A stretch of DNA of 33,787 nucleotides from an uncultured Oscillospiraceae bacterium. GTDB taxonomy: Bacteria > Bacillota > Clostridia > Oscillospirales > Ruminococcaceae. Positions 15,469 through 23,166 of the stretch are shown in pieces (the first letter of the stretch is position 1; the number at the start of each line of letters is the position of its first letter). The notes under the pieces were generated by a model. The model saw only the letters and a list, made by a program, of their open reading frames with translations, searched no databases and was not told where the DNA came from. Location of the stretch: assembly GCA_949297385.1 (NCBI GenBank), contig CASFSP010000016.1:1-33787 (forward strand), written 5' to 3'. A program made the translations under genes and the position numbers.

Positions 15469-15954
15469 CTATATTATCTGAGCAAGATTTATAACCGTCA
15501 GTCCTTTGTCCAGCGCATAGCTCAGCGTACGCGCACTTCCGCCGTCAGATCTTGTGCAGTATCCTATGCAGCATGAACTGTCATCCACCATGGCATGGTT
15601 GCGGCGCATCATGCAGTATCTGTCATAAACTTGACTGATGTAAAACACGCTGTCGGCGGCCTGCTTTATCTTTTCATATTCTGATTTAGCCCGCCTGCTC
15701 CAGAATTTGTCCTGGTCCTGGCATGGAAGATAAAGATGCAGGCGGATTTTTTCATCCTGTTTTTTATATTTTATCACTGCCTTGGCCGCCATAGCGTCAA
15801 ACCCCTGGGCACCGCCGGCGCAAAAAACCGTATATCCCTGGGATATCCGAGCCCTTACCGCGTCATCCAGCAGACTTTCCAGCTGCCGCATATCCTGCTC
15901 AGGTATATTTCTGTGACCGGTAAAACAGCAGCTGATGTGTCTGTCTGTGCCCAT
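15469..15954 (-). CDS. SLOG family (YpsA/DprA-like) nucleotide-binding protein
   Basis: The N-terminal CCFTGHRNIPEQD and the following FCAGGAQGFDAMAAKAV are the typical SLOG/DUF1273 elements for binding a nucleotide or nucleotide-derived ligand. A cysteine-rich CCIGYCTRSDGGSARTLSYA follows near the C-terminus, as in the family. The 161 residues are a complete single domain. Its start is 3 bases after the stop of the TIGR00300 gene, with GGAG 9 bases upstream inside that gene. SLOG proteins are mostly uncharacterised sensors or hydrolases; the link to amino-acid metabolism here comes from position only. Confidence 0.85.
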   Translation of the reverse strand: MGTDRHISCCFTGHRNIPEQDMRQLESLLDDAVRARISQGYTVFCAGGAQGFDAMAAKAVIKYKKQDEKIRLHLYLPCQDQDKFWSRRAKSEYEKIKQAADSVFYISQVYDRYCMMRRNHAMVDDSSCCIGYCTRSDGGSARTLSYALDKGLTVINLAQII

Positions 15955-15957
15955 GTC

Positions 15958-17070
15958 CTAAAACTCCAAGCCCAGACCGCCGGCCAGTTTTGTGATAAAA
16001 TCCTGTACATTTGTTACCATGGTTGTGGCAGAAAGGGATCCGCGGTCCAGCAGCTTGTTTACCACAAATTCGTCGGCATCAACGGTGTAAAAATACACCG
16101 GTCGCACATTTCCGTCCTTATCCAGTGTAAATGACGGCGTCATATTGCCAGTGGCTATGGTATGCAGCATTGTGGCCATACATATCACTGTTGTGGCCTG
16201 CTGTATCTGCCGCCTCATGGCCCGCTGTCCTGCATAGCAGTCGGCAATCACTTCCGGCAGCGGGCCGTCATCCCTGATTGATGCTGTCAGCACCATGGGC
16301 ACTTTATGCTTTGTGCAGGCATAGACAATACCGTTGTCAATGGCGTATTCTTTTATAAAATTTTCAATGCTTCCAGATGCCCTCACACGGTTTATCACAT
16401 CCAGGTGGTTGTAATGTCCGCCGGGCATTGACTGCTGTGTGTATATATCCTGACCAAGTGCTGTGTGCAGCAGCGCACCTTCCAGGTCGTGGGTGGCCAG
16501 CGCGTTGCCTGCCAGCACACACTGCACATATCCGTTTTCCACCAGCGCCTGCATCGCTTTGCGCGCGCCGGCATCAAAAGAAAAAGCCGGGCCCATAACC
16601 CACAGAATTCTGCCGCCATTTTCTCTTTCATATTTCAAAAGAGAAATCAGTCGGTCATAGTCCCTGGAGTAGGCTGTCTCCCTGCTGCGGCCCTGACGGA
16701 AGACAAACCGTTCTTTTTCATTTTTATTCTGTGCAAATCCTTGTGTATGTACATATATGCCCCGGCTGCCGTCTTCACTGCGGCCTACAATTACCTTGTC
16801 ACCTTTTTTAATATTTCGGTTTTCCACCACAGACAGGTGCCCGTCATCTTTTATCACAACCGATGCATCCATTCGGCTGGGCCGGGCCAACAGCCAGCGC
16901 CCATCTACCTTGAAATATTCCGGATACATGGATGTGGAGTGAAAATCAAAGGGTGCCACACCGTCCTGCTGGGCTTTTTCCCACCGGGCATCAGGCGCCT
17001 GCACAAATACAGGCCGGTCAAAGTCCGGCCGGTTGTACTGCGGCATTACAAAATCAGATCTCACATCCAT
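15958..17070 (-). CDS. TIGR00300 / archaeal-type ornithine cyclodeaminase-like protein, short form
   Basis: The protein matches the TIGR00300 (LOR/SDH-like) family, known from archaeal ornithine cyclodeaminases and the C-terminal part of cyanobacterial ArgZ/AgrE. Diagnostic blocks are GVAPFDFHSTSMYPEYFKVD (37-56), MDASVVI (67-73), GDKVIVG (90-96), the VMGPA..AGAR stretch (158-170), AGNALATHDLEGAL (187-200), GGHYNHLDVINRVRASGS (217-234), SIRDDGPLPEVI (264-275), ATMLHTIATGNMTPS (299-313) and DRGS (342-345). These enzymes use NAD+ to turn ornithine into proline and ammonia. Archaeal members have about 80 more N-terminal residues; here the protein begins almost at the middle domain. GGAGG lies 6 bases before the ATG. 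It heads an operon with the SLOG and AEC genes. The ornithine substrate is inferred. Confidence 0.8.
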   Translation of the reverse strand: MDVRSDFVMPQYNRPDFDRPVFVQAPDARWEKAQQDGVAPFDFHSTSMYPEYFKVDGRWLLARPSRMDASVVIKDDGHLSVVENRNIKKGDKVIVGRSEDGSRGIYVHTQGFAQNKNEKERFVFRQGRSRETAYSRDYDRLISLLKYERENGGRILWVMGPAFSFDAGARKAMQALVENGYVQCVLAGNALATHDLEGALLHTALGQDIYTQQSMPGGHYNHLDVINRVRASGSIENFIKEYAIDNGIVYACTKHKVPMVLTASIRDDGPLPEVIADCYAGQRAMRRQIQQATTVICMATMLHTIATGNMTPSFTLDKDGNVRPVYFYTVDADEFVVNKLLDRGSLSATTMVTNVQDFITKLAGGLGLEF

Positions 17071-17102
17071 ATCTTACCTCCAAAAAAATAATGTTAACTT
17101 TA

Positions 17103-17131
17103 ATTATAGCACAAAAAAAGCGCCATGTAAG
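17103..17131 (-). promoter_or_regulatory. promoter for the TIGR00300-SLOG-AEC operon
   Basis: Minus-strand CTTACA (17126-17131) and consensus TATAAT (17103-17108), spacer 17. The -35 lies in the loop of the upstream gene's terminator hairpin (17114-17141). Confidence 0.6.
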
Positions 17132-17141
17132 GCGCTTTTTT
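17114..17141 (-). terminator. terminator of the YfcC-family permease gene
   Basis: An 11-base-pair stem AAAAAAGCGCC/GGCGCTTTTTT with a 6-base loop, with a T run on the minus strand, 23 bases after the permease stop codon. Confidence 0.85.
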
Positions 17142-17164
17142 CTTTTTGTCAGATTGTCTAAAAA

Positions 17165-18586
17165 TCAGAACGGCTGCCAGCCAAACTCTGTCAGTGCAAA
17201 CATAATCGCAAATGCCATCAGCATGAAGCAGATAACTTTGGGAATAACCCATTTAACCCATTTGGGGAACGGAACGCCTGCGGCCACACATGAACCAACT
17301 GTCCAGCCCAGGAAGGGTGAGAACATGTTGGAGAAGCCGTCGCCGTACTGGAAAGCCTGAACTGCCAGTTCCGGCATCATGCCCAGCGCTTCGCTGATAG
17401 GCTGCAATATCGGAACAAGGATAGCAGCTTTGGAAGAAGCTGATGGTATGATAAGGTTTACTATGGATATAACAAATGTCATACCGATAGAAGCAACTGA
17501 ACGGGGCAGGTTCATCAAAGGCAATGTCAGATAGTAAACTATTGTGTGCAGGATGTTACCGTTTGTCATAACAATGGACATAACCTTTGCAAGACCGATT
17601 ACAAAAGCAACAAATGCCATGCCGGCCAGACCTTTGCCAAACTCATTACCGATCTTGTCAAATGAGAACTGACCTACAAAACCACAGATGATTGATACGG
17701 CAACAGACAGTGCGATCATCATCGGGAAAGTTTTGGATGTGTCATTGGTAATCATCGGATACAGAACAATGATCAGGTACTGTGAAATGTAAACCAGCAG
17801 TACAACTATTGTACGCCATGACAGTTTTACCTCTTTGATGGAAGATGTGTCAACCACGGTTTCTTCCGGGCGCCAGCCATCATCCCACATCAGGGATTTG
17901 GTGGGGTCTTTTCTTATCTTCTTTACATACTGAAGCAGGAATATCATACCTACAATCATAAATACATTCATGGATATGAACATTGTAAAGAATGTACCGT
18001 AAATCTGTACGCCCATCAGCAGCTGTGTAGTAGCCTGCTTGGTGGGGCCTGTACCGAAGCCCAGCAGTGTGGCATAGGTGGAAACACCGATGGCACAGAT
18101 GGGGTCAAGACGCAGTTTCTTTGCGAACATAACACCGATGGGAACAATTGCTATCAAAGCGTCTGAGCCGCCGAAAGCACCCAGGTAAACCATCAGCGCA
18201 AACATAACCATAACCAATATGGAGTCGTCTTTGTCTTTCAGTTTGTAAATAGCCCAGTTGAGGAAATCGTCAAATGCGCCTGTGCCCATAACAATGGCAA
18301 CCATAGCGCCGGATACCATAACGGACCATCCGATAAGGGCTGATGATGTAAGACCTTCCATGATGCTCATCATCATATCAATTGGGCTTACAGGGGTCTG
18401 ATAACCCAGGAAATTAAACTGGTCGCCCAGTATTTTGCCTGTTTCCGGGTCTGTGGCAAACTGACCTGCAGGAATTATGTATGTCAGCAGGCTGGTTATC
18501 AGCAGCAGGCCGGCCATAATCCAGAACAGGTGAGGCATTTTAAAGCTTTTCTTAGCTTTTTGTTCAGTTTTAACTGTATTTGCCAT
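17165..18586 (-). CDS. YfcC family permease (basic amino acid or dicarboxylate type)
   Basis: A 473-residue protein of about twelve helices. Marks of the YfcC/DcuC-like group are the N-terminal MPHLFWIMAGLLLITSLLTY, YIIPAGQF, GAFGGSDALIAIVPIGV, GFGTGPTKQATTQLLMG, LIIPSASSKAAILVPIL and QYGDGFSNMFSPFLGW. Family names include putative basic amino acid antiporter and C4-dicarboxylate carrier, so the cargo is not fixed by sequence. The start has AAGGAG 8 bases upstream. It has its own promoter (TTGACT-17-TAAAAT at 18724-18752), a leader of about 130 bases, and a terminator at 17114-17141. Divergent from the M20 amidohydrolase across a shared regulatory region, it probably imports that enzyme's substrate. 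Confidence 0.9.
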   Translation of the reverse strand: MANTVKTEQKAKKSFKMPHLFWIMAGLLLITSLLTYIIPAGQFATDPETGKILGDQFNFLGYQTPVSPIDMMMSIMEGLTSSALIGWSVMVSGAMVAIVMGTGAFDDFLNWAIYKLKDKDDSILVMVMFALMVYLGAFGGSDALIAIVPIGVMFAKKLRLDPICAIGVSTYATLLGFGTGPTKQATTQLLMGVQIYGTFFTMFISMNVFMIVGMIFLLQYVKKIRKDPTKSLMWDDGWRPEETVVDTSSIKEVKLSWRTIVVLLVYISQYLIIVLYPMITNDTSKTFPMMIALSVAVSIICGFVGQFSFDKIGNEFGKGLAGMAFVAFVIGLAKVMSIVMTNGNILHTIVYYLTLPLMNLPRSVASIGMTFVISIVNLIIPSASSKAAILVPILQPISEALGMMPELAVQAFQYGDGFSNMFSPFLGWTVGSCVAAGVPFPKWVKWVIPKVICFMLMAFAIMFALTEFGWQPF

Positions 18587-18723
18587 AACTAATTCTCCTT
18601 TTAGCTTGTTTTCGAAAAATTGCTCGAATGAGTATGTAATGTATATTTAAATTACGCCCACTGGGAATGAAACCCCGCAAATAAACATCCATTGCAAATT
18701 TATGCAAACAATTTTATACAAAA

Positions 18724-18752
18724 ATTTTAACAAATATTTAACAACAAGTCAA
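18724..18752 (-). promoter_or_regulatory. promoter for the YfcC permease
   Basis: Minus-strand TTGACT (18747-18752) and TAAAAT (18724-18729) with a 17-base spacer. Confidence 0.7.
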
Positions 18753-18790
18753 TAAGCACTTTTTACAAAAAATTATCACATATTTACTGC

Positions 18791-18806
18791 AACTGTTATA
18801 ACAGTT
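18791..18806. promoter_or_regulatory. 16-base perfect palindrome, candidate operator
   Basis: AACTGTTATAACAGTT is identical to its reverse complement and lies between the two divergent promoters, 38 bases from the permease -35. Confidence 0.6.
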
Positions 18807-18819
18807 ATCTAACATTTTG

Positions 18820-18831
18820 TGAACGCGTTCA
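18820..18831. promoter_or_regulatory. 12-base CG-centred palindrome, LacI- or cre-like
   Basis: TGAACGCGTTCA is a perfect palindrome of the type bound by LacI-family regulators. With two upstream bases (TGTGAACGCGTTCA) it is one mismatch from the CcpA cre consensus TGWNANCGNTNWCA. It lies 47 bases before the amidohydrolase -35. Confidence 0.55.
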
Positions 18832-18878
18832 GAAACTACTTTGTACAAAAAATAAACAGCAATATTAAAAAGTTTTTG

Positions 18879-18907
18879 TTGACTTTTTACACTTGTTATT
18901 ATAATAT
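18879..18907 (+). promoter_or_regulatory. promoter for the M20 amidohydrolase
   Basis: TTGACT (18879-18884) and TAATAT (18902-18907) with a 17-base spacer; a TATAAT at 18900-18905 would need a 15-base spacer. The leader is about 115 bases. Confidence 0.6.
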
Positions 18908-19028
18908 ATACTTATCGATAGGTATGTTCCCACTCATACTTTGACAACCATTATTTTATGCACAATATTCAGTTTTATGTATAAATATGCTAAAAAATGT
19001 TGTGCAAATACAGAAAGGCGTGAATGAT

Positions 19029-20318
19029 ATGAAAAATTTTGAACTTGCTAAAAAATATGAAGATTACATTATCTCCATGCGCAGATATTTCCATGAAAAT
19101 CCGGAACTGTCCAGCCAGGAAGACAAAACAGTTGAAAGGCTCAACCGGGAACTGAAAGACATGGGCATTGAACATGTAATCATCCCCAACGGCGGTATCC
19201 TGGCCACAATCAAAGGCAAAACAGACAACGGCAAAACCGTTCTGCTGCGCGCCGACATCGACGCTTTGCCGGTTGTTGAAACAGACGAAAACCTGAAAGA
19301 AAAAAGAGTATGTAAAAGTAAAGTTGACGGCGTGATGCACGCCTGCGGTCACGACGGCCACATGGCAATGCTGCTGGGCGCTGCCAAAATCCTGATGGAG
19401 AAAAAAGACGAAATCGCCGGTACAGTATATCTGTGCTTTGAAAGAGGCGAAGAAGGCACAGGAAACGTTAAATACATATTTGCCTATATGGAGAAAAACG
19501 GCATAAAAGTTGACTCCGCTTACGGCATCCACCTGCTGAGCACACTGGAAACAGGCAAAATGGGCATCAACGACACCAACATGATGGCCGGCGCCATGGG
19601 CTTTAATGTAACAATCGAAGGCCGCGGCGGTCACGGCAGCCGTCCTGACCAGTCCATCAACCCGATAGATGCCTTTGCAGCCATCTATTCCGGTATGCAG
19701 GCACTGCGTCTGGTAAAAGTTGACCCCTACAAGACACTGACATACTCTGTTGGTACACTCAACGCCGGTGTTGTGGGCAATGTTATCCCCCAGACATGTA
19801 CTTTTGGCGGCACAATGAGAACCTTTGACCGCGATGTATCCGGCATGATATTCTACAATGAATTCAAAAACCTCATTGACAACACCTGCAAAGCTTACAA
19901 CTGTGTTCCCACATACAACGCTTACACACTGCCCGGCTTCCCGGTAATCAACGATCCTGAATGTGCAGCTTTTGCCAGAAAGGTAATCGGCGCTGAAATC
20001 GGCGCTGAAAACATAGTAGAGGCAGAACCCTGGATGGCTTCCGAAAGCTTCTCCCAGTACCTGATGATGTGGCCCGGCGTGTTTGCTTTCCTGGGTATGA
20101 AGAACGAAGAAAAAGGTATCGGTGCAGCTCACCACAACCAGCAGTTTGACATCGACGAAGATGTACTGGTAAAAGGTGCCGCAGGCGCAGCTACCTACGC
20201 TCTGGAATTCTTGAAGAGCGACATCGACACATCAGCCAGAAAATCTGTTTCTTCTTACAAAGAAATCCTGGTAAAATCCGGTAAAGAAGAAGAAATCAAA
20301 GAGCTGTTCGGCGAATAA
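19029..20318 (+). CDS. M20 family metallo-amidohydrolase
   Basis: A cytosolic zinc enzyme that removes an acyl or aminoacyl group from an amino acid (N-acyl-amino acid, hippurate, indole-acetyl-amino acid or p-aminobenzoyl-glutamate type). It begins with the typical RRYFHENPELSSQE. Metal ligands are visible: C106 and H108 in HACGHDGH (104-111), the E141-E142 pair in FERGEEGTGN, H168 in GIHLLS, and a late AAHHN. GRGGHGSRPDQSINP marks the lid/dimer domain. The start ATG 19029 has AAAGG 10 bases upstream; an in-frame ATG at 18987 has no such site. This gives 429 residues. Ile is mostly ATC, unlike many neighbours, which suggests strong expression. It is divergent from the YfcC permease. Confidence 0.92.
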   Translation: MKNFELAKKYEDYIISMRRYFHENPELSSQEDKTVERLNRELKDMGIEHVIIPNGGILATIKGKTDNGKTVLLRADIDALPVVETDENLKEKRVCKSKVDGVMHACGHDGHMAMLLGAAKILMEKKDEIAGTVYLCFERGEEGTGNVKYIFAYMEKNGIKVDSAYGIHLLSTLETGKMGINDTNMMAGAMGFNVTIEGRGGHGSRPDQSINPIDAFAAIYSGMQALRLVKVDPYKTLTYSVGTLNAGVVGNVIPQTCTFGGTMRTFDRDVSGMIFYNEFKNLIDNTCKAYNCVPTYNAYTLPGFPVINDPECAAFARKVIGAEIGAENIVEAEPWMASESFSQYLMMWPGVFAFLGMKNEEKGIGAAHHNQQFDIDEDVLVKGAAGAATYALEFLKSDIDTSARKSVSSYKEILVKSGKEEEIKELFGE

Positions 20319-20330
20319 TTTCAAAACAAC

Positions 20331-20360
20331 AAAAGCCGCCCTGTCCGGGCGGCTTTTTTA
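20331..20360 (+). terminator. terminator of the M20 amidohydrolase gene
   Basis: An 11-base-pair stem AAAAGCCGCCC/GGGCGGCTTTT with a 5-base loop followed by T. Confidence 0.9.
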
Positions 20361-20593
20361 TTCGGCACAGATTATGAACAGCATTTACCCGATATGGCGC
20401 AGGCGCTGCAATGCAATCCCGTAATTTAAAAATCTCTGTGCCACGCCATGCAAATAAAGACTGTTTGGCGGCTGTGAAACGCAGGCCTATATCTATTATT
20501 CTGACGGGACGGTTTTCTTCTTATTCTGCTGTTTTACGGATTTTATTCGTGTATAAACCAAAATACACACCGTCAAAGCCTGGAATTTTCCGC
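20361..20593. other. 233 bases without a supported gene
   Basis: This lies between two terminators of convergent genes. A short plus frame from 20411 crosses the second terminator and has no ribosome binding site, so I do not call it. It could be remnant sequence; no repeat or structure stands out. Confidence 0.4.
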
Positions 20594-20618
20594 AAAAAAA
20601 AGCAGGCATCTGCCTGCT
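20594..20618 (-). terminator. terminator of the SGNH hydrolase gene
   Basis: A 7-base-pair GC-rich core AGCAGGC/GCCTGCT, extended by A-T pairs, with a 4-base loop and a T run on the minus strand, 10 bases after the stop at 20628. Confidence 0.85.
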
Positions 20619-20627
20619 TTTTAATAT

Positions 20628-21593
20628 TTATACTGTCTGTGCGTAAGGCGAGCCTGGGATATAGGGGCTGGAAGGGTTGTACACCGTATGGGTGATAAGA
20701 TAGTCCAGCCATTCCTGGTAGCCTGTGGGAGTCAGGTGGTAACCGTCGCTCCGGGCTATTTCTTCCCTCAGATATCCGCTGTCACTTTTCAGTACATCAT
20801 ACAGATTTATCAGCGCCAGGCCTTTTTCATTGCACATTTTTGCAATCAACTGGTTTGCCTGATAAATTCTGTCAAAGGACAATCTGGGTTCTTCCTGTGA
20901 TTTCCATGCTGTGGTAGGTGTTATTGTTGTTACATATATCACCGCATTTGGAGCCTTTTCTTTCAGCATATCAATAAAAACATAGTAGCTTTCGATAAAC
21001 TCCTGCGGGTCCATGGACATCAGCGCATTGGTGCCCAGTGTCACATAAACCTTGCCCGGGTTTTTCTGCTCGACAGTAGCCCATGGGTCAATGGGGCCGT
21101 TGCCCACATCAATCATGGCGCCCGGCTGTGTGAAAGAACGCGGAGTCAGGCTCTGGCGTGTAATGTATGTGGCTGTTGTATTGCGCAAATCCAGCGAACC
21201 GCTGCCGGAATAAACCCTGAAACCATCCGCAAGGCTGTCGCCCATAAACACGGCATCATTGAAATAGCTTATATCCACGCGGCCGTTTTCTGCCACCTGT
21301 ATCATATTTATTTCCGGCGTTACCACTTCAAGATTTATGGTTTTTTCCACCGGACCTGTAAATGTATCCCAGTCTTCGCCCTGTTTGTCCACATCTGTGT
21401 TGGGCTGCTGTATTGTTGAACCGTCCAGCAAAGGCACTTCGCCTTCGTCAGCGGAAAACATTTCTATAACTTTGACAATTCCGAAAGAAACCACCAGCAC
21501 AAAAACCACCATAGTGGAATACATCGCCAGCTTTCTGGCTTTCTGCTGTTTTCTTCTTCTTTCTCTGGCTTCCGGAGCCATATATCTAGCCAA
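20628..21593 (-). CDS. membrane-anchored SGNH/GDSL hydrolase
   Basis: A 321-residue protein: a basic N-terminus, one membrane helix (about residues 24-45), a linker, then an SGNH esterase domain outside the cell. The catalytic residues are S120 in GDSLADGF, N189 in LGTNAL, and D283 and H286 in DGYHLTPTGY. Likely roles are deacylating cell-wall polymers or exopolysaccharide, as for other anchored SGNH enzymes. The start is probably TTG at 21593: GGGGTGA lies 5 bases upstream, whereas the ATG at 21581 is about 18 bases from it. The promoter is TTGAAT-18-TATAAT (21619-21648). It is divergent from galM. Confidence 0.88.
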   Translation of the reverse strand: MARYMAPEARERRRKQQKARKLAMYSTMVVFVLVVSFGIVKVIEMFSADEGEVPLLDGSTIQQPNTDVDKQGEDWDTFTGPVEKTINLEVVTPEINMIQVAENGRVDISYFNDAVFMGDSLADGFRVYSGSGSLDLRNTTATYITRQSLTPRSFTQPGAMIDVGNGPIDPWATVEQKNPGKVYVTLGTNALMSMDPQEFIESYYVFIDMLKEKAPNAVIYVTTITPTTAWKSQEEPRLSFDRIYQANQLIAKMCNEKGLALINLYDVLKSDSGYLREEIARSDGYHLTPTGYQEWLDYLITHTVYNPSSPYIPGSPYAQTV

Positions 21594-21618
21594 AAAATCA
21601 CCCCTTTATCAAGCACTC

Positions 21619-21648
21619 ATTATATACCATAACACCACGCAAATTCAA
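21619..21648 (-). promoter_or_regulatory. promoter for the SGNH hydrolase
   Basis: Minus-strand TTGAAT (21643-21648) and consensus TATAAT (21619-21624), spacer 18. Confidence 0.6.
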
Positions 21649-21683
21649 GTGGTTAAATATGACAAACAGCACTTTTCACAACA

Positions 21684-21721
21684 ATTACAATATTGTAATA
21701 AATAATATCAGATGATAAAAT
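21684..21721 (+). promoter_or_regulatory. galM promoter with palindrome over the -35
   Basis: TTGTAA (21693-21698) and TAAAAT (21716-21721) with a 17-base spacer. The -35 lies in the right arm of ATTACAATATTGTAAT (21684-21699), a perfect 16-base palindrome and a candidate repressor site. Confidence 0.6.
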
Positions 21722-21752
21722 ATATTAAGTATTAACCCCCGAAGGAGGATAT

Positions 21753-22784
21753 ATGGAAAAACAATTTTTTGGAAAAGACAAAAACGGAAACGAGATATTC
21801 AGATACACCCTGACCGACCGGCAGGGCAACAGCCTGAGCGTGCTGAACTACGGAGCTACCATACAAAGCCTGGTAATGACAGACAAGGACGGCGGCAAAA
21901 GAGATGTAGTGCTGGGATATGACAACCTGGCCCGGTACGAAGAGGATGAAAACCGCACTTATTTCGGCGCGGTGTGCGGACGCGTGGCAAACCGAATTGA
22001 AGACGCACGGTTTTATATAGACGGAGAAAAATATACCCTGGACCAAAACAATGGCAGCAGCTGTCTGCACGGCGGCAACAGCGGATTTGACAAAATGTTT
22101 TTTGACCTGACCGACGCCGAAGACGACTATATGACCTTTTCTGCTTTCAGCATGGGCGGAGAGAGCGGCTTCCCCGGAAACCTGTCCCTCAGTGTAAAAT
22201 ACACCTTCCGAAACGGCCTGCTGATGATTGAATATCTGGCCACCACCACAGCCGCCTGCCCTGTCAGCCTGACAAACCACTCCTACTTCAACCTGGACGG
22301 CAAAGGCGATATACTGAGCCACCGTTTGCAGCTTAACTCTCACTTTTTCATGGAGGTAAAGGACGACGGATGTGCCACAGGTCTGATAAAGGAAAGCCGG
22401 GGCACCCCATTTGATTTCACTCAGGAAAAATTGCTGGGCGAACAGATAGTCCGGGCGAAAAAACGCCAGCCGGCAATAAACGGTATCGACCACCACCTGT
22501 TCTGCGACAACGCTGTCAGCGAGTACCGCAAATTCGGCACACTGACCGCTTCCGACGGCGGATTGAAGATGGATATTTTCACAAACCAGTGCGGCGCACA
22601 GATTTATACAGGCAATTTTATCCCTGTCTGCCGGGGCAAAAACGGTCAGCTGACAGCTCACAGCGGTATATGCATAGAAACACAGGCCGCACCGGGCGCG
22701 ATGAAATATTCCCACCTGCCCCAGATAATCCTGCACCGCGGACAGCAGTATTATCAAAAAACCGGTTTCCGTTTTTACTTTTAA
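21753..22784 (+). CDS. galM: aldose 1-epimerase (galactose mutarotase)
   Basis: Interconverts alpha and beta anomers of galactose or glucose. The sequence shows the galactose mutarotase core: LSVLNYGATIQSLVMTDKDG, CGRVANRIEDARF, SCLHGGNSGFDK, SLTNHSYFNLDGKG (catalytic His) and GICIETQAAPGAM (catalytic Glu). It has 343 residues, the usual length. AGGAGG lies 6 bases before the ATG. It is transcribed alone, from a promoter with a palindromic operator candidate, and ends at a strong hairpin. galE lies about 9 kb upstream, but galK and galT are not in this window. Confidence 0.95.
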   Translation: MEKQFFGKDKNGNEIFRYTLTDRQGNSLSVLNYGATIQSLVMTDKDGGKRDVVLGYDNLARYEEDENRTYFGAVCGRVANRIEDARFYIDGEKYTLDQNNGSSCLHGGNSGFDKMFFDLTDAEDDYMTFSAFSMGGESGFPGNLSLSVKYTFRNGLLMIEYLATTTAACPVSLTNHSYFNLDGKGDILSHRLQLNSHFFMEVKDDGCATGLIKESRGTPFDFTQEKLLGEQIVRAKKRQPAINGIDHHLFCDNAVSEYRKFGTLTASDGGLKMDIFTNQCGAQIYTGNFIPVCRGKNGQLTAHSGICIETQAAPGAMKYSHLPQIILHRGQQYYQKTGFRFYF

Positions 22785-22805
22785 TCACAGATAAAATTAT
22801 ACAGA

Positions 22806-22834
22806 AAAAAAGCGGCAAAAATTGCCGCTTTTTT
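22806..22834 (+). terminator. terminator of galM
   Basis: A 13-base-pair perfect stem AAAAAAGCGGCAA/TTGCCGCTTTTTT with a 3-base loop. Confidence 0.9.
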
Positions 22835-23102
22835 GTTTGTCCGCCGGAACAAAATTTCCGCTGTAATAAATCACAGTGGTATTTTCCCCCAAGCCATAGA
22901 AACTGCCTATCGCATTATCATGAAAACTTTGTACCTGCCGTGATTTGGGCAGTGATGCAAAACCTGAGTTGCATTGTATATAAACGGCAACGGCTTGCAA
23001 CCTGTAAAAGAATATGCCGGATTGGGTTTTGCTTTCCGCGGCAGTTTTACCATACGCATGCCGTCACAAAACAATATTTTATTTTCGGATATCTCCGCCG
23101 TC
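22835..23102. other. 268-base unexplained interval between galM and ispE
   Basis: No gene with a credible start and ribosome binding site. Two short minus-strand frames in different phases (about 22907-23104 and 22797-23000) read plausibly protein-like in parts, such as ENTTVIYYSGNFVPADKQ, and could be a frameshifted remnant. Confidence 0.3.
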
Positions 23103-23132
23103 AAAAAATCCCGCCGTTACAGCGGGATTTTT
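23103..23132 (-). terminator. terminator of the lrp-ispE operon
   Basis: An 11-base-pair stem AAAAATCCCGC/GCGGGATTTTT with a 7-base loop and T runs on both sides, 34 bases past the ispE stop. Confidence 0.88.
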
Positions 23133-23166
23133 ATATAATCAAATATAATCTTGAAGCGGGTATGAA

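Larger units (their letters stand above)
18587..19028. other. divergent regulatory region between YfcC permease and M20 amidohydrolase
   Basis: No coding frame. Two good promoters point outward and two perfect palindromes lie between them (listed separately). The permease leader (about 18587-18717) contains TTCGA and TCGAA arms at 18611-18628 and a TTTGCA direct repeat, but I see no known riboswitch. Confidence 0.6.

Noticed and set aside
18818-18831. Definite CcpA cre site
   Set aside because: One mismatch at a conserved T of the consensus; a LacI-type palindrome is an equally good reading.
18990-20135. Long minus-strand frame opposite the M20 amidohydrolase
   Set aside because: Antisense to a gene with all metal ligands; Phe/His/Val-rich shadow translation.
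20411-20695. Plus-strand 94-codon frame
   Set aside because: Runs through the SGNH terminator into the end of that gene on the other strand and has no ribosome binding site.
21732-22757. Minus-strand frame of about 340 codons opposite galM
   Set aside because: Covers galM almost exactly; no start signal and no recognisable domain.
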